In this document: positions 1 through 9,293 of the stretch, in pieces | Numbering within the stretch: the first letter of the stretch is position 1 | Layout: every line of letters begins with the position of its first letter | NCBI RefSeq assembly: GCF_002834235.1 | Contig: NZ_NNBY01000037.1 | Coordinates: 1 to 64,000, forward strand | Direction of reading: 5' to 3' | From: Ruminococcus bromii | GTDB taxonomy: Bacteria; Bacillota; Clostridia; Oscillospirales; Acutalibacteraceae | Length of the DNA stretch: 64,000 nucleotides | Made by a program: the position numbers and the translations under genes | The notes under the pieces: model-generated | Database searches by the model: none | What the model was told of the DNA's origin: nothing | The model's input: the letters and a program-made list of their open reading frames with translations, nothing else

Positions 1-2
1 CT

Positions 3-1205
<1,203 letters not shown>

Positions 1206-1262
1206 TTGAATTTCCTATTGTAAGACTGTTAACGGCGTTGACAGATTAAAAAAATAATTTTT

Positions 1263-1293
1263 CGCCTCTCGGTTTTCCGAGGGGCGTTTTTTT
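1263..1293 (+). terminator. Rho-independent terminator of the first scaffoldin gene
   Basis: A ten-base stem (CGCCTCTCGG / CCGAGGGGCG, one G:U pair) with a four-base loop is followed by seven T. Confidence 0.88.
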
Positions 1294-1412
1294 ATATCGT
1301 AATGTTGTGAAAATCAGTTTGAATTATAATTTCTAAAATATCATTTCTTTAAAGGCGAGTCTGCAATTAATTTTTTTCACATAAATTTCACCGAGAATTG
1401 TTAAAATATTGA

Positions 1413-1441
1413 TTGAAATTTTAGTCTTAATGATATATAAT
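1413..1441 (+). promoter_or_regulatory. Promoter of the gene at 1471
   Basis: TTGAAA (1413-1418), a 17-base spacer, then TATAAT (1436-1441), 30 bases before the start codon. This fits a housekeeping sigma factor. Confidence 0.75.
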
Positions 1442-1470
1442 AGGGATATCAAACTAAAGGAATGAAAAAA

Positions 1471-2346
1471 ATGTCTAAAAAAATCAAAAATATGCTTTCA
1501 ATTCTCTTCGTGGCTGTACTTACCGTGTCAGCATTCTGTATTCCTGCAAGTGCTGCCGAGGATGACCTTACAATCAGCATTTCAACAGATGAAAAGGATT
1601 CCGTAACAGCTAAAGCCGGCGATACGGTAAAGTATGCTATTTATATGACCGATACAAAAGAAGAAGTAATCGGAGCCGCAATGAGTTTCTTTTACAACGA
1701 TGAATATTTGAAGTTGAATGCCGATTCAATAAACTGTGAAAGCTTTAAAAATGCGATTGGCAACCCTAAACTTAAGAATTTTTACACCTTTACATGGACA
1801 GATGTTCAGAATCCCGTAAAGCTTAACGGTGACAAGGCTCTTGTTTCTGCTGAATTCAAGGTACTAAAGGGAGGCAAAACCGATCTTTCATATTTCATCT
1901 CGGATATGTACGGCGATGATATGACATATCTCAAATCATATAAAATCACCTGCAAGCTTTGGGTGAACGGTAAAGAGGTTGAGGATAGTGCCGTTCCGAT
2001 AGTAAATAATGATACGGCAAATTCCGAAAAAATTCAGGGCGATTTTGTAAATTACATTGACGGAATGGGCGAGGAAAACTCACCTAACAAAGACGACCAT
2101 AAGTCGGTAGTTGTTGAGAAAAAGTACATCTCAACTCAGCAGAATAGTCAGGTTGTAGATGTTACAAAGGTTGTTGAGGGCTCTGCAAATGGTTCGGGTT
2201 CAAACACGACATTAATTATTATAATTGCAATTGTTGTTGTTTTGATTGCCGCAGGTGCAATTATTTTCGTAAAGAAAAAGGACGAAAAAAAGAACAAAGC
2301 GGCGGACAATAATGCAATGTCGGACGACGCAGATGCGGATAAATAA
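1471..2346 (+). CDS. Membrane-anchored protein with a cohesin-like domain
   Basis: 291 residues. An in-frame ATG at 1462 abuts the AAAGGA ribosome site (1456-1461), so the ATG at 1471 with a 9-base spacing is the better start. A signal peptide ends near ASAAEDD. The exported part (about residues 30-150) resembles a cohesin/type II beta-sandwich: AGDTVKYAIYMTD, then GAAMSFFYNDEYLKL and ALVSAEFKVLKGG. A polar stretch leads to one transmembrane segment (NTTLIIIIAIVVVLIAAG) and a charged cytoplasmic tail. It has no T-G sorting motif, so it should be held by the membrane rather than by sortase. It has its own promoter and terminator between two wall-anchored starch proteins. A cell-bound dockerin receptor is plausible, but the cohesin call rests on pattern only. 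Confidence 0.68.
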   Translation: MSKKIKNMLSILFVAVLTVSAFCIPASAAEDDLTISISTDEKDSVTAKAGDTVKYAIYMTDTKEEVIGAAMSFFYNDEYLKLNADSINCESFKNAIGNPKLKNFYTFTWTDVQNPVKLNGDKALVSAEFKVLKGGKTDLSYFISDMYGDDMTYLKSYKITCKLWVNGKEVEDSAVPIVNNDTANSEKIQGDFVNYIDGMGEENSPNKDDHKSVVVEKKYISTQQNSQVVDVTKVVEGSANGSGSNTTLIIIIAIVVVLIAAGAIIFVKKKDEKKNKAADNNAMSDDADADK

Positions 2347-2391
2347 AACAGATAAATATCTTTTATAGGAAAATTTTTTATAATACAAGCT

Positions 2392-2428
2392 AAATACACA
2401 AAATTGCGATTGCAATTTTGTGTATTTT
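2392..2428 (+). terminator. Terminator after the cohesin-like membrane protein
   Basis: A near-perfect inverted repeat (ATACACAAAATTGC / GCAATTTTGTGTAT) is followed by a T run. Confidence 0.85.
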
Positions 2429-2453
2429 TTTGTTTTAAGCTTTTTGAAAAAGA

Positions 2454-2482
2454 TTGCAATTTTGAAAATTTTGTTATATAAT
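2454..2482 (+). promoter_or_regulatory. Promoter of the gene at 2529
   Basis: TTGCAA (2454-2459), a 17-base spacer, TATAAT (2477-2482). The leader is short and carries a strong GGAGGAG ribosome site at 2516-2522. Confidence 0.75.
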
Positions 2483-2528
2483 GATTCCATACCGATAGAA
2501 ATCGGAAATTTTTTTGGAGGAGATTCAA

Positions 2529-3608
2529 ATGTCAAAAAAACTTATCAGTATCATAGTGTCATGCGCTCTCGTTCTTTCACTTGCTCTTGTAGGTGTGATC
2601 GGCGTTTCCGCAGCTATTGATACAAACGGTCGTTATGTCCCAAGTGAGGGCGTAAAAGAAACACACAAAGTTTACTTCCTTATGCCTGAGTCATGGAAGA
2701 GTGAAAAGTACAATGCTAATGATGCAGGTGCATACTGGTGGAACGGTTCAGACGCATGCGGCTCTCTTGACGGTACAACAGTAGGTCCTGCTTGGCCGGG
2801 CTATGAGATGCAGGTTGAAAATGCTGAAAATAACATCTTCTATCTTGACCTTCCTACAGATGTTCCTAATATTGATTTCAACAACTACCTTAACGGCGGT
2901 GAAAGGACAGTAGACGAAAAAACAGGTAAAGTAACTTTCCAGTTCGGTGAGGAACAGTTTAAGGCTGCTAAGCAGACTGTTGATGTTCTTTGCCAGTACT
3001 ATTCGGAAGGCGACAATGCTTATTATGACGAATTGCTTGACGGTGAATTCTGGGCAAAGGCTCAGGAAGCATTTGACGGTAATGACAAGACATTCTTCGG
3101 TAATTTTGCTGACAACTTCTTTGAGGATCCTGAGTGGGGTATCTCAATGAGATTGAATGACATGATTTATGTTACAGACCCTAACAACACTTCTGTAAGC
3201 GTCACAGGTAAGGAAACATATGCCGGTGAGTTCTACTTCTACTATGGTCTTAACGAAGAAACAGGCAAGTACGAGTACGGTTCACTTCCTAACTATGATA
3301 TGGCTAAGGAAGCAGGTCTTGTTCAGACAGTAGATAAGAATGCTGCACCTGCTACACCTGATCAGGCTGCAACAACAGCTCCGTCAAGTGACAAGAAAGA
3401 TGACAACAAGACAGATTCTACAAAGAACACAGTTCCTACTGCAGGTCAGAACCCAACATCTTCTGCAAACGCAGTTTCAACTGCTGACACAGCAAAGAGC
3501 ACAGACAACGGAACAGTTCAGACAGGTGCTACAACAGCAGCTGCAGTTCTCGCAGTTCTCCTCGTTGCAGGCGGTGCAGTTCTTTACACACGCAAGAGAT
3601 TTGAATAA
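2529..3608 (+). CDS. Wall-anchored putative starch-binding protein (CBM26-like)
   Basis: 359 residues. The ATG at 2529 is chosen because GGAGGAG lies 6-8 bases upstream; the TTG at 2514 would sit upstream of that site. Order: signal peptide (about residues 1-28), then a module starting RYVPSEG with a CBM26-like pattern (HKVYFLMPESW, AGAYWWNGSD, AWPGYEM, LDLPTDV, FNN). It is interrupted by an acidic insertion of roughly 100 residues and ends FYFYYGLNEE...YGSLP. A Ser/Thr/Lys linker and the anchor TVQTG plus hydrophobic segment plus RKRFE complete it. The module is paralogous to the one in the next gene, which lacks the large insertion. No catalytic domain is visible, so a starch-adhesion role is inferred. 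Monocistronic. Confidence 0.72.
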   Translation: MSKKLISIIVSCALVLSLALVGVIGVSAAIDTNGRYVPSEGVKETHKVYFLMPESWKSEKYNANDAGAYWWNGSDACGSLDGTTVGPAWPGYEMQVENAENNIFYLDLPTDVPNIDFNNYLNGGERTVDEKTGKVTFQFGEEQFKAAKQTVDVLCQYYSEGDNAYYDELLDGEFWAKAQEAFDGNDKTFFGNFADNFFEDPEWGISMRLNDMIYVTDPNNTSVSVTGKETYAGEFYFYYGLNEETGKYEYGSLPNYDMAKEAGLVQTVDKNAAPATPDQAATTAPSSDKKDDNKTDSTKNTVPTAGQNPTSSANAVSTADTAKSTDNGTVQTGATTAAAVLAVLLVAGGAVLYTRKRFE

Positions 3609-3632
3609 TCTTAAATAATTATACATAATTAT

Positions 3633-3666
3633 TTGATGCCCTCCGCTTTGGAGGGCATTTTTGCTT
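3633..3666 (+). terminator. Terminator of the gene at 2529
   Basis: Stem ATGCCCTCC / GGAGGGCAT with a short loop, then TTTTTGCTTTT. Confidence 0.88.
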
Positions 3667-3802
3667 TTATTGCTGGAAAAATTTGCAGTTGTTTGTACTG
3701 TCTTTGTTCGCATAAGACCTAATAAAGATATTTTATAAAACAGTACAGTGATTTTTGGTGATTATTACAATAGGTTTCAGACGCCAAAATGCCCTGTAAC
3801 AC

Positions 3803-3831
3803 TTGATTTTTTCTGAGTTTTATACTATAAT
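3803..3831 (+). promoter_or_regulatory. Promoter of the gene at 3883
   Basis: TTGATT (3803-3808), 17-base spacer, TATAAT (3826-3831). Confidence 0.7.
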
Positions 3832-3882
3832 AGTCATGCTGATACAAGTATGGTGTCGGAAAATCATAAGGAGGAAATACAA

Positions 3883-5487
3883 ATGTCCAAAAAAGTTATC
3901 AGTCTTTTATTGGCTGTTATGCTCACAGCGGCAATGATTGTGGTTGCTGCAATAAGCGTTTCTGCTGATACGGACGATGAAGGCAGTTATGTGCCTTCTG
4001 AGGGCACTGAAACCTACCATATATATTTCTGTAAGCCTGATGACTGGGAAAACAAATATACATCTGATGCAGGTGTTTATTGGGAAAACGGTTCGGATAC
4101 TCCTTCAGCGTGGCCGGGTTATTCAGCTCGCAATGCTGATATCAAAAATGTTTACTGTTCTGATGTACCGACCGATGTTGATAAAGTAATCTGGAACAAC
4201 GCTCTTAAGGGTACAGACGATCCGACAAATCCTGAATATAAACTTGCTTATCGAACAACCGATATTAATTTTAAGGGTTATGATAAAGGCGAGTCTGATT
4301 ATTATCCCAACGGTGTTGAAAGCTTTGACAATATGATTTATATTATCAATCCTGAATTTACTTCCGAGAACGATAAGGATGAATTGATTTTTACCGGTGA
4401 GTGGTTCTACTACTACGGTAACGGTGAATACGGCAATGCTCCTAAAAAGGCAGACCTCAAGGCCGGCGATTATTACGGCAAAGACGGTGTGTTCCCGACA
4501 GAGTACAATCCATCGCGTGAGGAAACAACAGCCGAATCAACAACAGAGGTTGTAACAGAATCGGAAACAACCGAGTCTGCAACTGATGCCCCCGTTGCAA
4601 CAGAGGGTACAACATCACCTGCTGAATCTTCACTTGCTCTTACAGTAAATGCAACATCAAATTACTTCCCAATGGCAAGTGCAAAGTATAATGCAGTTAC
4701 AAATCAGGTAACGGTTACATATAATATGCAGTCTCCAAAGAATGTGCTTGACACGCAGTGGCACATTTCTTATGACCCTTCAATCCTTTCGGTTGCTGAT
4801 GTGAATACTGCTAAGTCGGTTTGCCCGACGATGGACGGCAGAGGTGTATATGTAAACTTCAAGAATAAGTCGGAAGGCGTTGGTTATGTAAGATTCGGTG
4901 CAAGTAATCTCGGTCTTTATGACTTTAGCGAAAAGACGCTTTTTGCGACAGTTGTTTTTGATGTTAAAGACGTTTCAAAGGTTGCCCCTGTTTCTACAAC
5001 GGTTGACCTTGTTGTTGAGGTACTTCGTGTTTCGGAAGTAAATCCGGACACAGAAATGACTGACGGTTCAAAAGAAGTTATTCTCGTTGATAAAGAAGTA
5101 GTTAAGAAAGCTCCTGTTGCTGCGGCAGTAAAAAATGATCTTTCAACTGAGCTTACTCCTTCAACCTATGCAGAACCGACAACAGCCGAGCCTTCAACCG
5201 CAGAGTCATCTACTGAGGCTACTAAGGCTACAGAGGAAACGCAGGAATCAACTAAGGATACAATTGCTCCTGTAACTTCACAGGATGCAACATCTGTAAC
5301 ACAGCCTGTAACAAAGAAAATCAGCTCAACATCCGACACTCCGGATACATCTGACAACGGCAACAATAACAATGCAAATGCTGCTGTTCAGACAGGTGAA
5401 GCTCCTTTGGCTGTTGTAATTCTTACACTTCTCATCGGCTCAACTTGTGTAATGTTCGTTCTTCGTAAGAAAGAAGAAATCCTTTAA
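3883..5487 (+). CDS. Wall-anchored scaffoldin with CBM26-like and cohesin-like modules
   Basis: 534 residues. The start at 3883 follows AAGGAGG at 3868-3874; an upstream in-frame ATG at 3850 lies before that site. Signal peptide to about residue 27. The N-terminal module (about 30-200) has the CBM26-like pattern YHIYFCKPDDW, AGVYWENGSD, AWPGY, DVPTDVDKVIWNN, and ends WFYYYGNGEYG. A Thr/Glu linker leads to a cohesin-like module (about 249-402; LTVNATSN, LDTQWHISYDPSIL, NLGLYDF) paralogous to that in the first gene. A second TTAEPSTAES linker and the anchor AVQTG, hydrophobic segment and RKKEE tail follow. The architecture predicts a protein that grips starch and also holds a dockerin partner at the cell surface. 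The binding functions are inferred. Confidence 0.75.
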   Translation: MSKKVISLLLAVMLTAAMIVVAAISVSADTDDEGSYVPSEGTETYHIYFCKPDDWENKYTSDAGVYWENGSDTPSAWPGYSARNADIKNVYCSDVPTDVDKVIWNNALKGTDDPTNPEYKLAYRTTDINFKGYDKGESDYYPNGVESFDNMIYIINPEFTSENDKDELIFTGEWFYYYGNGEYGNAPKKADLKAGDYYGKDGVFPTEYNPSREETTAESTTEVVTESETTESATDAPVATEGTTSPAESSLALTVNATSNYFPMASAKYNAVTNQVTVTYNMQSPKNVLDTQWHISYDPSILSVADVNTAKSVCPTMDGRGVYVNFKNKSEGVGYVRFGASNLGLYDFSEKTLFATVVFDVKDVSKVAPVSTTVDLVVEVLRVSEVNPDTEMTDGSKEVILVDKEVVKKAPVAAAVKNDLSTELTPSTYAEPTTAEPSTAESSTEATKATEETQESTKDTIAPVTSQDATSVTQPVTKKISSTSDTPDTSDNGNNNNANAAVQTGEAPLAVVILTLLIGSTCVMFVLRKKEEIL

Positions 5488-5510
5488 CGGCTGATAAAGA
5501 CTAATAATTA

Positions 5511-5543
5511 AGAGGGCTGACCAAACAAAGGTCAGCCCTCTTT
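5511..5543 (+). terminator. Terminator of the gene at 3883
   Basis: Twelve-base perfect stem (AGAGGGCTGACC / GGTCAGCCCTCT) with a seven-base loop and a short T run. Confidence 0.85.
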
Positions 5544-5582
5544 CTGTGCTGTGATTGAGGTTTAAAATTCTGATAAAAATAC

Positions 5583-5618
5583 AAAAAAAACAGCTCCACC
5601 GTAAATAGTGGAGCTGTT
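5583..5618 (-). terminator. Terminator of rpmB
   Basis: Read on the minus strand, the ACAGCTCCAC / GTGGAGCTGT stem is followed by eight T. It converges with the terminator at 5511. Confidence 0.85.
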
Positions 5619-5633
5619 TCGTAATCTGTAAAA

Positions 5634-5822
5634 TCAGTTAGCTCTGGTAACCTTACCTGAACGCAAACAACGGGTGCAAGCATATACACGCTTTGGTGAA
5701 CCGTCAACAATAGCCTTAACACGCTGTACGTTGGGCTTCCATGTTCTGTTTGATCTTCTGTGTGAGTGAGATACCTTAATACCGAACTTTACATCCTTAC
5801 CGCAGAATTCACATTTTGCCAT
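5634..5822 (-). CDS. rpmB: 50S ribosomal protein L28
   Basis: 62 residues, the usual L28 length. The start MAKCEFCGKD and the body (SHSHRRSNRTWKPN) match bacterial L28. Two CxxC pairs (C4-x2-C7 and CTRC near residue 49) mark the zinc-binding form of the protein rather than the zinc-free form. An AGGAGG-type ribosome site lies just upstream on the minus strand. It stands alone, divergent from the M50 protease gene and convergent with the scaffoldin gene. Structural component of the large ribosomal subunit. Confidence 0.96.
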   Translation of the reverse strand: MAKCEFCGKDVKFGIKVSHSHRRSNRTWKPNVQRVKAIVDGSPKRVYACTRCLRSGKVTRAN

Positions 5823-5934
5823 GCGTCTGCACCTCCTTAAAGAAAACTAATTCTATTTCTAACTTTGTTATAATAACAGAAAATGAGAGAAAATGCAAGT
5901 GTTTTTTGAAAATTTCTTAACTTGTTTTTTGCTC

Positions 5935-5963
5935 TTGTAATTTTTGACGATATATTATATAAT
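5935..5963 (+). promoter_or_regulatory. Promoter of the M50-scp-rluB run
   Basis: TTGTAA (5935-5940), 17-base spacer, TATAAT (5958-5963), upstream of the gene at 6022. A TTGACG at 5944 is too close to the -10 to serve as its -35. Confidence 0.6.
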
Positions 5964-6021
5964 TAGGAATAAATATAGTTACACGATTGTTACCTAAAAA
6001 TTCAGATTTCAGGAGGCTCTT

Positions 6022-6720
6022 ATGCTCTCATTACTACTTAACGGCATCAGAAACGGCAACCTTGATTTCGGCTCGGTAATTGCCGAAATATTGGCTGTAC
6101 TCGTTATTATATTTTTAATTCTCCCGTTCCATGAATGGGCGCACGCTTTTACTGCGTCACTTCTCGGTGATAAGGCGGTAAAGGGCAGAGGCAGACTTTC
6201 GATTAATCCGCTCAGCCACATTGATCCTATGGGTGCTTTGTGTATGCTTTTGTTCGGATTCGGTTGGGCAAAGCCTGTTCCGATTGATCCGAGAAATTTT
6301 AAAAATCCAAAGGTTGGTATGGCAATCACCGCAATTATGGGTCCGATTGCAAATATCGTTGCCGCATTGGCAGGACTTCTCATTTATTATCCGATTATCC
6401 TTTTTACGGGTGCTTTTCCGCTTTCAACAATCGGCGATTACATTGTTCAGTTTTTAAGTTTCTATATTTCGTGCAATGTCGGACTTGCTGTGTTCAACCT
6501 TATCCCGATTCCGCCTCTTGACGGCTCAAAGGTTCTGTTCGTATTTTTACCCGACAAGGCTGTTGAATTCTTTTACAGATATCAGATGTACTTTTTTATC
6601 GGTCTTTTTGTTCTCTTGTATGTGGGAATTCTCAACACGCCGATTAACTGGCTCAGCAATCAGATTCTTGACTTCATCAGCTGGCTTGCAAGCCTGCCGT
6701 ATATGCCGTTTGTCGGTTGA
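6022..6720 (+). CDS. Site-2 protease family (M50) intramembrane metalloprotease
   Basis: 232 residues with about five to six membrane segments. The zinc motif HEWAH is at residues 37-41 in the first helices. The third ligand lies in the later PPLDGSK motif (Asp about 167), preceded by NLIPIPPLDG as in short M50 proteins such as YwhC. It lacks a PDZ domain, so it is not RseP. The family cuts membrane-embedded substrates; no substrate can be named here. AGGAGG lies just before the ATG. It is the first gene of a run ending at rluB, a neighbourhood common in Firmicutes. Confidence 0.9.
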   Translation: MLSLLLNGIRNGNLDFGSVIAEILAVLVIIFLILPFHEWAHAFTASLLGDKAVKGRGRLSINPLSHIDPMGALCMLLFGFGWAKPVPIDPRNFKNPKVGMAITAIMGPIANIVAALAGLLIYYPIILFTGAFPLSTIGDYIVQFLSFYISCNVGLAVFNLIPIPPLDGSKVLFVFLPDKAVEFFYRYQMYFFIGLFVLLYVGILNTPINWLSNQILDFISWLASLPYMPFVG

Positions 6721-6764
6721 TTTCAAAATCATTCGTAACATCAAATCATAACTGAAACTTATTT

Positions 6765-7538
6765 ATGGAAACACAACAACTTCAATACAAGCTGTCGGCA
6801 TTTGAAGGCCCTCTTGACCTTTTGCTGACGCTGATTTCTAAAAACAAAATAGATATTTACGACATCAGCATTTCCGAATTGCTCGACCAGTACATGGAGC
6901 AGATTAATATGATGCAGGAAAATCAGATGGATATCGCATCGGAATTTCTGACAATGGCGTCAAGGCTTGTTTATATCAAGTCTGTAATGCTCCTGCCAAA
7001 ATATGAGGAAGAGGCTGAAGAACTCAAGAAAGAACTTTCGGGACAGCTTCTTGAATATGCCGTTTGTCGTGAAATGGCGGCAAAGCTGGGCGATATTTAT
7101 GACTTTGACAGCTTTTACAGAGAGGCTTCTCCCGTTGAATTTGACTTGACTTACAACCGAATTCATCCGAGTGAGGATATCGCAAAGGCATATGTCAGCG
7201 CAGTCGGACGGGGCAAGCGTAAGCTTCCGCCGTCAAAAGACGCATTTTCGGGCATTGTGTCGCATAAAATCGTGTCGGTAAACAGTAAGATTATCCATCT
7301 TATGAGAAGGCTTTGGCACGGCAAAAGGCTTGAATATCACGAAATTTTTGAGGTGTGCGAGGGCAAAAGCGACCTTGTGGCAACATTTCTTGCAACGCTG
7401 GAGCTGGTAAAGGGCAAGCGTATCAGAATTGAGGGTAGCGGTGAAAATGCCGTTGTTCATATGATTGAGGATAAAAACGCAATGCCTTTGCCGCAGGTTG
7501 ACGAGGACGAAAACAATGAAAATGAGGAGGTGCAGTAA
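6765..7538 (+). CDS. scpA: Segregation and condensation protein A
   Basis: 257 residues, typical for ScpA (kleisin). The N-terminus YKLSAFEGPLDLLLTLISKNKIDIYDI is diagnostic in pattern (FEGPLDLLL). The C-terminal winged helix is around HEIFEVCEGKSDLVATFLATLELVKGKRI. ScpA bridges the Smc head domains and binds ScpB to form the SMC-ScpAB condensin that compacts and segregates the chromosome. Its stop overlaps the scpB start by one base, so the two are translationally coupled. Confidence 0.96.
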   Translation: METQQLQYKLSAFEGPLDLLLTLISKNKIDIYDISISELLDQYMEQINMMQENQMDIASEFLTMASRLVYIKSVMLLPKYEEEAEELKKELSGQLLEYAVCREMAAKLGDIYDFDSFYREASPVEFDLTYNRIHPSEDIAKAYVSAVGRGKRKLPPSKDAFSGIVSHKIVSVNSKIIHLMRRLWHGKRLEYHEIFEVCEGKSDLVATFLATLELVKGKRIRIEGSGENAVVHMIEDKNAMPLPQVDEDENNENEEVQ

Positions 7539-8152
7539 TGGCTGTTGAAAATATTCGTGGTGCGATTGAGGCGATTTTGTTCGCAAACGGTGCGTCGGTT
7601 GAATTTTCCCGAATAGCGCAGGCACTTGAAATTTCCGAAAAAAAGGTTAAAGAGCATATTTCTGCACTGATTGATGATTATGAGGCGTCAGGACGGGGCA
7701 TAACTATAATATTGCTTGACAATTCCTGTCAGATGGTTTCAAAAAAGGAATTTGCTCCGCAGATTCGTACCGTTATGGACTTGAGAAGAAACACTCCGCT
7801 TTCACAGGCGGCTCTTGAGGTTCTTGCAGTTGTTGCGTACAATCAGCCTGTTACAAAGGCTTTTGTCGAGCAGGTGCGTGGTGTTGACTGCAGTGGTGTA
7901 ATCGGCAGCTTGACAACAAAGGGACTTGTTGAAGAAAAGGGCAGACTTGAGCTACCCGGCAGACCGTTGCTTTACGGCACAACCGAAAACTTTTTGCGTT
8001 GCTTTAACATTTCAAGTCTTGACGAACTTCCTCCGCTCCCCGAGAGTGATGAGGACAAAGAGTCCGAAGAAAACGGTGAAGAACAGGAAAAGACTGAAAA
8101 CGGCAATGAGCAGATTGATTTGCTTGCCGATCAGCCTGTTGACAGGCAGTAA
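7538..8152 (+). CDS. scpB: Segregation and condensation protein B
   Basis: 204 residues. Two winged-helix domains are recognisable: IRGAIEAILFANGASVEFSRIAQAL at the N-terminus and TPLSQAALEVLAVVAYNQPVTKAFVEQVRGVD in the second. LEEKGR-like and GRPLLYGTTENFLRCF motifs follow. An acidic C-terminal tail (ESDEDKESEENGEEQ) is an extension of the core. A dimer of ScpB binds the ScpA linker in the condensin complex. A good GGAGG ribosome site sits inside the end of scpA. Confidence 0.96.
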   Translation: MAVENIRGAIEAILFANGASVEFSRIAQALEISEKKVKEHISALIDDYEASGRGITIILLDNSCQMVSKKEFAPQIRTVMDLRRNTPLSQAALEVLAVVAYNQPVTKAFVEQVRGVDCSGVIGSLTTKGLVEEKGRLELPGRPLLYGTTENFLRCFNISSLDELPPLPESDEDKESEENGEEQEKTENGNEQIDLLADQPVDRQ

Positions 8153-8171
8153 ATTTTAGGGGGAATTCCCT

Positions 8172-8792
8172 TTGCTTTGGCTATATATCCTACTCGGAAT
8201 TGTGCTGTTTATTGCGCTTGTGATGTTTATTCCGATTACTTTGCGTGCATCATATAAAGAGAAGTTTTGGTGTGCCGTGTATATCGGATTTGTAAAGCTT
8301 CAGCTTGTGCCGGCAAAACCCAAAAAGGAAAAGAAGAAGAAAAAAGCAAAAAAACAAACTCAGAAAACCGAACAACCTAAAAAAGCGACAGAAAAAAAGC
8401 CGAGCCTTATAAAAAAATACGGTATTGAGTGGCTTTTGAACCTGATAAAAAAAGTTGCAGAGCTTGCAGTATCTGCATTGCAGGACTTTTTCAGCCACAT
8501 ACTGGTTAAAAAATTGTCGCTGAGTATCAGCGTTGCAGGTGACGATGCGGCTGACACGGCTATAAAATACGGCAAATACTGTGCCGTTGTTTATCCGGCA
8601 GTAGGCACAATTGTCCGTGTTGTAAAATGCAAAGGCTACGGAGTTGACATAAATCCGAATTTTTCGGAAAAAGCAGAAACAGAAATTAACTTTGACTTTG
8701 CCGCAAGAATTTTCGCATTCCGACTTATCGGTCTTGCCGTTAAGCACGGAATCAAGGGGATTAAACTTCTTGCAGAAGTTAAAAATGATTGA
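8172..8792 (+). CDS. DUF2953 membrane-associated protein
   Basis: 206 residues. It starts with a TTG codon placed about 7 bases after an AGGGGGAA ribosome site. One N-terminal transmembrane helix (LYILLGIVLFIALVMFIPI) is followed by a Lys-rich stretch and a region that matches DUF2953 by position and pattern (IKYGKYCAVVYPAVGTIVRV). DUF2953 genes lie next to ytfJ in many spore formers, as here. A link to sporulation is therefore plausible, but the molecular role is unknown. Confidence 0.82.
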   Translation: MLWLYILLGIVLFIALVMFIPITLRASYKEKFWCAVYIGFVKLQLVPAKPKKEKKKKKAKKQTQKTEQPKKATEKKPSLIKKYGIEWLLNLIKKVAELAVSALQDFFSHILVKKLSLSISVAGDDAADTAIKYGKYCAVVYPAVGTIVRVVKCKGYGVDINPNFSEKAETEINFDFAARIFAFRLIGLAVKHGIKGIKLLAEVKND

Positions 8793-8822
8793 TATAAATA
8801 TTGTTGAAAAAGGAGAATGGCT

Positions 8823-9242
8823 ATGGAACATCCTATCGGCAGTTTAATGGATACCACAATGGAAAAAATCAAGGAAATGATTGATGTCAATACTATTATC
8901 GGCGAGCCTATAACTTCGCCTGACGGCACACTTATCATTCCTGTTTCAAAGGTAAGCTACGGCTTTGCGGCAGGCGGTTCGGATCTGCCTACCAAAAAGG
9001 AAAACAAAGACTGCTTTGGCGGCGGCAGCGGTGCAGGTGTGACAATTCAGCCTGTTGCATTTCTTACCGTTTATCAGGGTGATGTAAGACTTGTTTCCGT
9101 TGACAGGGACGAAGGTACAGCCGACAAGCTCGTTAATATGATTCCCGATGTTCTCAAAAAAGTAAAGGGAGTTTTCAAAAAGGATAAGAGCGAATCCGCA
9201 GACGATTTTTCCGAAATCACACAGGACGATATTGACGGCTGA
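8823..9242 (+). CDS. ytfJ: GerW/YtfJ family sporulation protein
   Basis: 139 residues from the ATG at 8823, which sits 7 bases after AGGAG. The in-frame ATG at 8817 is only one base from that site. The core HPIGSLMDTTMEKIKEMIDVNTIIGEPI, the Gly-rich FGGGSGAGVTIQPVAF and the basic/acidic tail match YtfJ. In Bacillus the family is needed for normal germination and is expressed in the forespore. It supports a spore-forming host. Cotranscription with the DUF2953 gene and the carboxypeptidase gene downstream is likely. Confidence 0.92.
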   Translation: MEHPIGSLMDTTMEKIKEMIDVNTIIGEPITSPDGTLIIPVSKVSYGFAAGGSDLPTKKENKDCFGGGSGAGVTIQPVAFLTVYQGDVRLVSVDRDEGTADKLVNMIPDVLKKVKGVFKKDKSESADDFSEITQDDIDG

Positions 9243-9293
9243 TTCGTAATATTGCAACACCCCTCGGCATAGATTTATGCAGGGGGTGTCCTT

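Noticed and set aside
2148-2535. Antisense frames over the end of the cohesin-like membrane protein
   Set aside because: Low-complexity translations (runs of Asn, Ile, Phe) produced by AT-rich sequence on the opposite strand of a supported gene.
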